DNA of 64,000 nt, taken from Glaciozyma antarctica PI12 (Eukaryota; Basidiomycota; Microbotryomycetes; Kriegeriales; Camptobasidiaceae). This document shows positions 56,339-64,000 of the stretch, piece by piece. Both the position numbers and the translations under genes were made by a program. The DNA is taken from contig KZ627157.1 in assembly GCA_002917775.1 (NCBI GenBank), positions 1,093,454 to 1,157,453 of the forward strand, given 5' to 3'. The notes beneath the pieces are model-generated. The model saw only the letters and a list, made by a program, of their open reading frames with translations, was not told where the DNA came from and did not search any database. The first letter of the stretch is position 1; each line of letters begins with the position of its first letter.

Positions 56339-58912
56339 TCAATCACTCTCCTCCTCATCGCTATCCTCCATCAGCGCCTCCACAAACGGCTTCGCCCCCG
56401 CCCACAACTTCTTCCCCGCCTCCCCTCCAACATTCCTCGACGCCGAACTCTTGTACCACGCAAACACCGCCTCCTCCGTAATGACGTCCATATCGTACAA
56501 CCCCTTGAGCACCCTCAGCCAGAACCTGTTGTCCTCCCCACTCTCGGCGACGACCTTCTGCGCACTGAGGATACACTCCTCCTGCGTCGCCTCCTGCGGA
56601 CCCGTCAAGCTTCCCACCAGTCCTCCCCAGCGACTAACGACGCTCGCAACACCCGCAGCGCCGTCACATCGACCGAGGATGTAGGCGATCACGACGTCGC
56701 GCACTTGGCCGAGCGGGACGTTGGACGCCATGCGAAGCGTCTTGAGCTCGATCGCGGCGTTGTCGACGGTGTGATCTTCGGCAAAGGAGCGGTCGAGGGA
56801 TTGGGTGCATTCGCTGACGAAATCGGATTGGGTCGACGAGGGGGCGAGGGAGGAGAGGCCGGCGATGGTGGGGGGTTCGTCGGTGGGGTTGGAGGTGGTG
56901 GTGGAGAGGGAGGAGGAGGAAGAAGAGCGGGAGAGCGACGAGAGGGAGGAAGAGGAGGAGGAGATTTGGAGGGAGGAGAAGGAGGCGCCTGTGGAGAGGC
57001 GTGAGCGACGAACAAAGCATGGAGGAGGAAGCGTACCTAATCGAGTTACGCCGTAGTTGCGAGGATCCACCGTATCGTCGTCGTCCGAATCTTCGTCTGG
57101 ATCCACATCCTCGCCCGAAGGCCAAAGGAACCCAACGTGCCCTTCACCAACTGCGCACATCCTCATCAGCTCTCCACCCTCACCCAAACGCAGAAGCCGA
57201 CGCACGCAGCCTTTCAGAATCCTCAGAATCCTCAACTCCGGCTTCTCAACCGCCACGCTCCTTCCGACCAACCTCGCTCCAGCTCCCACAACGACTCCAG
57301 CACCAACCAGCGACCCCTCCAGTATGCTCCCCTGTCCGACCTTCGCTCCTTCCCCGAGTACGCAGTTCTTGATCGTGCAGCCGTTCGCCACTTGAGCACC
57401 CTCGAATAGGTACGAACCGACGATGGTGCAGTCGTCTCCTACGCTGACGGAGGGAGCGAGGACGGAATGGGTAACGGAGGATTGGACGCCGACTTGACGA
57501 CTTGTGGCCAAGAAGAGAGGTGGAGGCGATGGAGCTAGTTCTGCGGGAAAGAGTCGTGAGTGACATTCATGCGAGAGGGTGAGAGCGACGGACCGAGCGA
57601 GGTCGAGGTCTTTCCCGTAGTAGACACGCGCTCGACGTTGCTCGTACCGATCCGAGTCGGCAGGGACGTTCTCGTCCGGAGCGAGAGGGTAGGCACGACG
57701 AGAGAGAATGGCAGTGCTGTAGTTCCACTTCGGTCAGTCGCTATATCAGAGAGAAGGAGGGGAGGAGAAGCGCACGAGACTGCGTCGTAGGATTTGGCAT
57801 TGCCGACGACGCCGGCCCAGGCAGCTGAGCGACGAGATCCACCAAGTTGAGTCGAGCCTTCTCCGATGATGGTGCAGCAGATCGTCTTGCCGAGGAGGTC
57901 GGAGGTGAGGATGCCGTTGACAAAGTCGGGGTAGAAGAATTGGTAGTCAAAGTTCTCCGTGAAGAGGGGAGGGACCTGGGGGAGTCGTCAGTGGAGTGTT
58001 GGTCCGGGAGTTGGAAACGCACCTCAGTACTGCAGATGGCGATGCCGATACTCTCGAGATCTGCTCGCACGGAGACGTCCTTGGGTCCGAGAGCATCGCG
58101 AGGGACCTGGATCGCCTTGAGCCTCGGAAACAGCGCCGACTCCTCGTAGTGATAAAGCTGGTCGTCCGCCGAGAGAACGTGCACAGCAAACTTGGACGTC
58201 GTCCTTGAGGCGAGAGCGATCAGCTAACCCTCCTCAGCAACGATTCAGAAAGACGCACGAATGCTTCCTGGGCGCGACTACGCAGCTCATGCTCAGCATT
58301 GGACTTGCCGCCCTCCTCGCTGCAAACTCCTTGACCTTCTCTCCCAGATCCACGTTCCCCACGTACCCCGCCTGCACGACCAGAAAGTCGGCAGGAGCCA
58401 GGATGCCTAGTCCGTCGACTTCACGAAGGACGTCGCCGGGCGTCATCGCTTTTGTTGGGCGAATGACGATGGAGAGGGGGGAGGTGGAGGAGTTGTAGGA
58501 GGAGGTACTGCGTTTGGACGAGGTGAGCTAAGGTCGGACGGAGGAGAGGAGCGCGAGAGACGCACCTGAGCCACGCGCGAACTTCCTCCACTCCGTCGCG
58601 CACAAAGACAAAGACCTGCTTAACCCCAGCTGCTGAGAGGCACTCGAGCGTGCACGCGAGGAGAGGAGTGTTGAGGAGCGGCAAGAGGCACTACAGCAGG
58701 TCATTAGCTCCTCCCTCCAGCTCACCCAGGTCCTAACTAACCCAAGGACGCTTCTCCCCCGTGATTTCTAGCCCTTCGAACTCCTCGTCGTCCGTCCGCG
58801 CGCGCCGAACGAGAGGTCCCCAGCGCGCTTCCTCTCCCCAGGCGTCGCAAAGGAGGATCGCTTGGAGAGGATGGTCCTGCTTTGTATCTTCTTTTGAGAG
58901 TCCCTTGGACAT
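56339..58912 (-). CDS. GCD6: Translation initiation factor eIF2B, epsilon subunit
   Basis: About six exons, roughly 750 residues. Start at 58912 (MSKGLSKEDTKQDHPLQAIL). The N-terminal nucleotidyltransferase-like domain reads LLNTPLLACTLECLSAAGVK and QVFVFVRDGVEEVRAWLR, then MTPGDVLREVDGLGILAPAD. The left-handed beta-helix hexapeptide region follows: TSRQVGVQSSVTHSVLAPSV, DDCTIVGSYLFEGAQVANGC, then TIKNCVLGEGAKVGQGSILE. The C-terminal W2 HEAT domain, the catalytic part, has DVVIAYILGRCDGAAGVASV, EEAVFAWYKSSASRNVGGEA and an acidic end (ALMEDSDEEESD). It exchanges GDP for GTP on eIF2 and is the target of general amino-acid control. A Ser-rich insert lies between the beta-helix and W2. All expected domains are present. 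Confidence 0.93.
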
Positions 58913-59085
58913 GTTGACTGTAGCGTCTTGCGGTTCTGCTACGGCCTGGTGGAGTGGGCGAGCTGGGAGAGGTTGGCCGATGAGGTTGAGGAGGAAGAGT
59001 CAACTCGCTCGCCGTTGTTCTTCTTCTCCCCTCTCCGCGACGGGAGCAGCTCGACTGCAAGGCTCACGAACGACACAGTGTAGAC
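58913..59085. promoter_or_regulatory. Short divergent promoter, GCD6 / DMAC1-like gene
   Basis: 173 bp between two divergent ATGs, so upstream elements must be shared. No element is recognised. Confidence 0.55.
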
Positions 59086-59419
59086 ATGTCCAACATCCTC
59101 TCCATCTTCAACCCCGGCCCTCCCTCATCCAGCCCTTCCTCCGTCTCCACCACCATCCCTCCCCCGACCTCCAGCCCCGACTGCCTCGCCTGCCGCATCA
59201 CCGGTACCCTCACCTTCTCCGCCGTCGGTATCTACGCTCTAGTGCAAGCGCGTCGTCAGGCCACGACGGGATTTGGGAGGGGAGCAGCAAGCCTGGCGGG
59301 GATCGGTGCGTTCGGAGAGGAAGGCCGAGGGGCGGAGCTGATGCGGTGGAGCAGGGTTTTTGGCGATTGCGGCGGTTAGGTGGTCGCAGGATGGTCAGGA
59401 GACCGCGCGGGAGCCTTGA
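59086..59419 (+). CDS. Small membrane protein, DMAC1-like (DUF4536)
   Basis: Two exons; the first ends at ...SLAGIG with a GTGCGT donor (about 59306-59357 is the intron). The product is about 93 residues: a Ser/Pro-rich leader (MSNILSIFNPGPPSSSPSSV), then PDCLACRITGTLTFSAVGIY ALV, a basic loop (QARRQATTGFGRG), and a second helix (GIGFLAIAAVRW) before a short tail ending TAREP. The CxxC motif just before the first of two transmembrane helices is the signature of the DMAC1/DUF4536 family, linked in animals to assembly of the distal membrane arm of complex I. A mitochondrial inner-membrane site is inferred. The assignment rests on motif and topology only. Confidence 0.6.
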
Positions 59420-59463
59420 GGGCTCGATCTCTTTGAGGATGAGCTGGGGTGGCGAGCAGGCGG

Positions 59464-59738
59464 ATGGCACAGGTGAGTTCAGCTCCTGCTGCTGCGCTGG
59501 GAGGGAGGGCTACTAGCTAATGCTTTCCTTGTTGCTCAAGGCCAGCCCAATGTACCTGTTCGTCAAGACGTCCCAACGTGCGCGGACGACGCTCGCACGA
59601 CAAGTTCGCCTTGCGACTGGACCGGCCGTGCACTCCGTCAGCACGCTGGACGAGGACAAGACGAGGATCTGGCAGCTTGACCATTACTACGAGAACCCGA
59701 ACAACTACGCTGCTGAAACGTCACTCGTGGCTTCTTGA
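59464..59738 (+). CDS. Possible second small spliced ORF downstream of the DMAC1-like gene
   Basis: ATG at 59464, then a GTGAGT donor and TGCTCAAG acceptor (intron about 59473-59540) give a 68-residue product: MAQASPMYLFVKTSQRARTT, LARQVRLATGPAVHSVSTLD, then TRIWQLDHYYENPNNYAAET and LVAS. Third positions are nearly all G or C, as in true exons here. The N-terminus looks like a mitochondrial presequence. It starts only 45 nt after the stop of the DMAC1-like ORF and the exon is shared with it, so it could be a second cistron, an alternative transcript, or just a spliced 3' UTR with a fortuitous ORF. No family recognised. Confidence 0.35.
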
Positions 59739-60330
59739 TGGAACTGGAACTGGGTGGAGAGGGCTGCTTTTGATTCCCTCATAGCTAGCTACCTTCTCAA
59801 CCCGTTCCCGCTCCTCTTAGTCAACCTGCTCGTTTCAAATCTGCGTGGTTGTGCTGAAAAGGCCCTGCTCTGCTTCATCCCTGCTCAGCCGTGACTTGCT
59901 CGCCTTCGCCAATCCTCCGCGATACTTCCATCTTCGCGTCTCCTAGACCCACAGCCAGCGCGTCTTTCGGTTCACGCTGCTCGCAAATCTGCTCTCCACA
60001 CCTCTCAATACGGGACGAGACGAGGCGCGTTCACTTGACGCTGCTCCCTGTCCTCGTTGGGCAGCTTGTTCGAGCTCAGCTCTTCACCTCTGCACGGCTC
60101 GGTCTCCTGTCCTCATACTCCTGGACACTGCTCCGTCTACTAAGTCGTTGTCGTCCACACTTTCTCCAGCACTTCGAGGATCCGTCCCTTCGAATCTAAC
60201 GGCCGATTCGATGACGCGCGAGGCGGAACGAGACCTTTTTTGGCGGAGTCGCTTCTCTTCCTTCGACCACATCCTTCAGCAACTCCCGTTCCATCCAGCA
60301 TCCCTCCAGCGCCACTCAAGCTCTCTCTCC
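59739..60330. other. Intergenic
   Basis: About 590 bp before the Ncp1-like gene. No coding signal apart from short shadows; promoter expected at the right end. Confidence 0.5.
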
Positions 60331-61318
60331 ATGTCTGCCGCACCTGCCCAAACCGCCCCCACCGCGGCACCTCCACACATCAACACCAGCGCGCCAGCTG
60401 CTCCCTCCGAAGCTCCCGCCGTACGTCGTCCTCCCAGATGCACCGAGCGCCGATCGTAGCTAACGCACCACACCAGGCCTCCTCATCCCCCATCGTCGAC
60501 TCTCCCATCCCCGAGACGCCTATCGCCCCAGCTCCCAGCAACACCGGCACCTCGGCGATGCACGTCGATCCCAAGGCGCTCAAGGATCAGAAGCAGTGCG
60601 TGCTTCTCCTCTCTGTTTCGATGGGCGAGAGCTGAGCATCGCGACGCGAGCAGGTTCGAGAAGGTCTTGGCGAAGGACGCGAAGGGGGATGAGAAGATGC
60701 TCAAGAACGCCGTGAAGGATACGCAGAAGGAGCAGAAGGCCGAGGCAAAGTCGGCGAAGGTGCGTGTGGTGGTATTGGGGTAGGCAAAGCCTGGGAGCTG
60801 ATTCGAGTGGTGGTGCAGAGCGTGACGAAGGCGCAAAAGGCGGTCGAGTATGTCTTCCTTGCGCTGTTGCGTGAAGCTTTGCTGATGTTCGTATCGCTCT
60901 TTGCAGCAAGGCAACGGCAAAGGAGTACAAGTACAAGAAGGTGCGTTGAGCGTTGAAATCTGCCTCGGCAGCGAGCTGACCGAGTACATTCCAGGCTCTC
61001 ACGAAGGCCGAGGGCAAGTACCACAACGCCGAGGTTGACCTCCAGAAGACCAAGGACATTCTCCAAGCACGTCCTTTCTCCTCCCAATTTGTACGCGAGC
61101 TAACGACTCCGGCAGACCAAGACGGAACAACACGCTCTTCACGCCTCGAACCGCGACAAGACTCTCCAGCAGCTCGACGCCACTCGCAATCTCAAGAGCC
61201 AGCACGACGTACGTTCTCCTCCCTCTCTGATTCGCGGAGGATTCTGACATTTTAATGGGCGCAGGCTCAGCGCCAGGCTTCGCTCGCAGCCAACTCGCCG
61301 ACGACGGCGACGGCTTGA
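60331..61318 (+). CDS. Lys/Ala-rich coiled-coil protein, Ncp1-like
   Basis: Eight short exons. The N-terminal ~70 residues are Ala/Pro/Ser-rich (MSAAPAQTAPTAAPPHINTS). The rest is a continuous charged helix: MHVDPKALKDQKQFEKVLA, KDAKGDEKMLKNAVKDTQKE, SVTKAQKAVEKATAKEYKYK, KALTKAEGKYHNAEVDLQKT, and TEQHALHASNRDKTLQQLDA, ending QRQASLAANSPTTATA. The pattern resembles fungal proteins annotated as DNA-binding protein Ncp1, but this is recall of a family type, not a proven match. No membrane segment or signal. Introns have GTACGT/GTGCGT donors and CTAAC/CTGA branch sites. The stop (TGA) is at 61316. Confidence 0.7.
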
Positions 61319-61921
61319 GGTTAATTCGGCGGATACCGCACCGCATCAGTACCCTTAGTCTATTACATCCTAATCTACCCGTATCAGTCCACCAGGTCTC
61401 TCACCATTTCACTTCGGTGCCTTCGAATCTGCTCTCGCCGAAACCTCCTGCTTTGGCCTCGCTCTTGCTGTAGTCATAACCTGTTCGCTTCCGTTTCTGA
61501 GATGAGGCTCCAGGGAAACTCACTGCGTGCGTGACGGCCACAGATCCCGAACCAAATACCTGCAAAGAGGGGCAGAGGGAATGCCACCTCGCTGCCGAGT
61601 TTGCTCCTGCGCTCAGAATCACATCTATCCTGGCTATCCCGATAGTCGACGCGCTCCGGCTTCATACCAGGTTCGGAATGGACGTAGACGTTGCCCAACA
61701 GCGGAGAGAGAGAGAGAAGCCATCACCAGCAGTTCGCTCCCGAAACTCGTCCTCGCTATTCCTCTCTTCCTCTCCTGTCCGCCTCATGAATCTCTCAGTT
61801 TCATGTTAATAGGGCAACAGGCCATCACTAAACAGAAAATTATGTTGGCAGAAGCTAAGTCATACAGTGGGGAGTTGGAAAGGAAGGGGGTCCATGGTCG
61901 CAAAGAGGAATGAATGGAAGC
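61319..61921. other. Convergent intergenic region
   Basis: About 600 bp between the Ncp1-like stop (plus) and the Rds1 stop (minus). It holds 3' UTRs only as far as I can see. Confidence 0.5.
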
Positions 61922-63242
61922 TCAAAAGAAGAGGACCGCAGGACCCGCGACCGTGTTCTCGTCCGTGAGAGCTCCAGGATCCGACTTGACGATAACATAA
62001 GTGCTACGATCTCCGGCATCAGTACGAACGAGGGCAAGCGGGGGAGGAACGTACACTCCCGCTCCAGCGAGCGAAGCCGGAATGCGGGAGACGCCGTTCG
62101 CACCGATCTCGACGGAAAGCTCTTGGTTCGACTTAATGTAGGTCGCATCGTACTTTAGCGCGCAGCCGAGTCAGGAGCACGTAGTGGTGCGGGGATGGAG
62201 GAACGAACGGGTCCGGTGAAGAGAGGAACGGGACCTCGCGGGATGAGACGCGCTGGCAAGCTCTGAGGGATGAGCAAGAACTGAGGGATGGACTTGAAGT
62301 GGAGCGCGATGTTGCCTCCTGCACGGGTTCTTGGTGGACTTGACCTGTAGCAAGATGAGAATCAGCGGCGGCGAAGGAGGCAGAAATAGACCTGCTCACC
62401 TTCAGCTTGGGGAAGGCCTTGATGCCGGGCGGGAGGGAGCCAGAAATTCCGCAGGTGCCAGGAATGATGAAGGGAGAAGCGATAGAGAAGACCTGGTTGT
62501 AGTTCAGGGGACCGAGAACGGTCGTTCGTCAGCTTCGGCCCTGCTTCGCTCCTTGCGAAAAAAGGAGAAAACAAAAACGCTCGCGTCGAACGCAATGGGG
62601 AAGCCCGAAGCTCCAGAGATCTCGTTGAGGTACGAAGTGTGACGGGCCTCGACGGTGAGGATCGATGCGGCGGCGGTGAAGTTGGCAGAGTACTCGATGA
62701 AGTCGGGAGTGGCTCCGAGGTAGGCGCTGGTTCCGACACCCTCGAGGACGCGGGCGACGGAGATGAAGCTTTTGACCGAGTCAAATACGAAGTCGTAATC
62801 GCAGCTGCAAAGCGGAAGGGCGTGTGAGCTGTGTAGCTCTGACACGACAAGGAGAGAGGACTAACGGCTGAACTGCCTCGGTTCCGAGCGTTCCGGACAG
62901 GAACGTGACATGGCTCGCCTCCTGCCGGCATATCTGGACGAGACGTGTGCGAACCCTGTCGGGAAACCCAGCGGCACGGAAGTCGGCAGCGCTGAACGTG
63001 GAAAGTCCCTTCAGGTAGAAGGCGCTTTCGAGGTGCTGCAGCTTCCACCGTCAGCGCTGGACTTTTGCACGCCAGGGAGGGAACCTCGCCTCGAGTGTGA
63101 GCGCGTAGTTGAGGATCTCGACGTCCGAAGGACCCGTGGCGGCCTGGCGCTTGACGGCCTGGTGCATGCGCGAGGGCTCGGCGACAACAGTCGAGGCGAG
63201 GGCCCCAAGGGCGGCGACGGCGAAGAAGGAGGCGGAGACCAT
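61922..63242 (-). CDS. Secreted ferritin-like stress protein, Rds1 family
   Basis: Signal peptide MVSASFFAVAALGALASTVV with cleavage near VVAEP, then DVEILNYALTLEHLESAFYL and KGLSTF, the first ferritin-like helix with Glu/His ligands. Further helices are ICRQEASHVTFLSGTLGTEA and YDFVFDSVKSFISVARVLEG, with ASILTVEARHTSYLNEISGA carrying the last E-x-x-H. After that come AFDASPLNYNQVFSIASPFI, PGTCGISGSLPPGIKAFP and NIALHFKSIPQFLLIPQSLP, and the end YVIVKSDPGALTDENTVAGP AVLLF. Rds1 of fission yeast is induced by nutrient and temperature stress; the biochemical role is unknown. The intron at 63036-63089 uses a GC donor: only that splice gives the family motif ALTLEHLE. Introns with TAAAG (acceptor near 62158) and GATCGTAG acceptors complete the 3' end. 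Near 62314-62330 (KNPC to AGGNIALHF) there is a one-base frame slip, probably an indel. Confidence 0.82.
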
Positions 63243-63892
63243 GTTGAAAGAGTGTTAGTTAAAGAGCGTGGGGAGTCGATGCGAGAAGGGTGATGAAGGA
63301 GGAGAAGAGAGAGGAGAGGAACGCGTTCCTCAAGAACGTTTCCAGCGCGCGTGATGCCGGATTCCGAATCAGGGGATGCCTCAACGCGTCTTGCGAAGAA
63401 AATGATCAGCACACCCAAACGGCGATCTCAACCAAATATTCCCTTAGCCGCGCAGAGCTGTGCGCTTGTGCGTGGCCCTGGCACTTTGGCTCGTTGCGAG
63501 GAGGGGGGCGGGAGCAAGAGGCGGCTTGGAGGGAGGTGGAAGTGAGGAGAACGGAGCCTGACGCTGCCAGACCAGTGAGACGCGCAGACGCGCAGAGGAT
63601 CGCCAGAAAGAGGATCGCCAGAAACTCTCTGCTGAGGGTTTGCACGACTCTAAAGCGAGCGGGGAATGGTGGGGAGGGCGAACCAAAGAAGAACAATCAG
63701 AAACGCAAATCCGCCCTTTCGAGAGTGCGTGGATGGTGCAGAGAGGAGCTAGGAAGAGGAAGAAGAGCGATTATAGGCTGAAGGAATACCAGGCGCGGCT
63801 TGGAAGAAGCAGCCTCAACGAAGAAGTAAACTCAATCCGCCGGAGTCCGAGACTCCCCCCGACCTTCCTCGATCCTTGACCGACGATCCGAC
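63243..63892. other. Intergenic, divergent
   Basis: 650 bp between the Rds1 start (minus) and the partial gene at the right edge (plus). No gene seen; shared promoter region expected. Confidence 0.45.
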
Positions 63893-64000
63893 ATGCGCAA
63901 CGCGCTCTTGAGGCTCTCCTATATCAACTCAGTCACGACCGGCTTCGCCCCCGTCCAGAGGTTCTTCCACCCCTCGCACATTCCTCTGCAACAGCCCTCA
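63893..64000 (+). CDS. Start of a gene cut by the window edge
   Basis: ATG at 63893 opens a frame of 36 codons to the window end: MRNALLRLSYINSVTTGFAP then VQRFFHPSHIPLQQPS. Codons are C/G-ending as in true genes here, and the N-terminus is basic and Ser/Leu-rich, like a mitochondrial presequence. Too little remains to name it. Confidence 0.4.
   Translation, partial: MRNALLRLSYINSVTTGFAPVQRFFHPSHIPLQQPS

Overview
The window is nuclear DNA of a basidiomycete fungus, most likely a red yeast of the Microbotryomycetes (Rhodotorula/Rhodosporidium/Sporobolomyces type). The grounds are high GC, C- or G-ending codons, dense genes on both strands, and many introns of about 45-60 nt with GTGCGT or GTACGT donors, CTAAC/CTGAC branch sites and CAG/TAG acceptors. 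Gene content also fits (tuberin, HIR-complex ubinuclein, cytochrome b5-fused acyl-CoA dehydrogenase, Rds1, siderophore transporter). I saw no transposon, virus-like element, CRISPR array or convincing tRNA/rRNA gene. A genus or species call is inference.

Layout. 1-11 kb is the accessory-looking part: a partial unresolved gene at the left edge, an SRPK-like kinase whose catalytic motifs are gone (1.1-2.7 kb), two intact F-box proteins (3.5-4.6 and 9.2-10.3 kb), a decayed F-box copy (4.9-5.6 kb) and, between them, a cytochrome b5/acyl-CoA dehydrogenase fusion (5.8-8.2 kb). 11-17.2 kb is a very large tuberin (TSC2) gene. 17.5-20 kb is a ferroportin-type iron exporter whose first exon lies against a 95-N gap flanked by a duplicated 105-bp block. 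20.5-23.2 kb is a mitochondrial PPR protein, 23.8-26.1 kb a nuclear-looking coiled-coil protein, 26.4-28.9 kb a carnitine O-acetyltransferase with two in-frame starts, and 29.1-33.8 kb a PHD+SET (Set3-type) protein.

34-45 kb holds a soluble cytochrome b5, the tiny OST4 subunit (start codon split by an intron), a small unknown gene, a kinase-like protein, the HPC2/ubinuclein histone-chaperone subunit and an unknown protein divergent from it. 45-53 kb holds an amidase, a RAS GTPase with a 6-nt micro-exon, and phosphofructokinase. 53-56 kb is a siderophore-iron transporter and 56.3-58.9 kb is eIF2B epsilon. It shares a 173-bp divergent promoter with a DMAC1-like small membrane protein that may be followed by a second small spliced ORF. 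60.3-61.3 kb is a coiled-coil Ncp1-like protein, 61.9-63.2 kb a secreted ferritin-like Rds1 protein, and the right edge catches the start of another gene.

The genes do not form one pathway. Several concern nutrient and growth control (TSC2, RAS, PFK, eIF2B), iron (ferroportin, siderophore uptake), acyl-carnitine/acyl-CoA metabolism and chromatin (SET3, HPC2). Several otherwise good genes carry an apparent one-base frameshift (TSC2, Rds1, the kinase-like gene, the coiled-coil gene, possibly SET3). Together with the N gap this suggests a draft assembly with indel errors, so those breaks should be read with caution. I did not find a clear undescribed multi-gene system.
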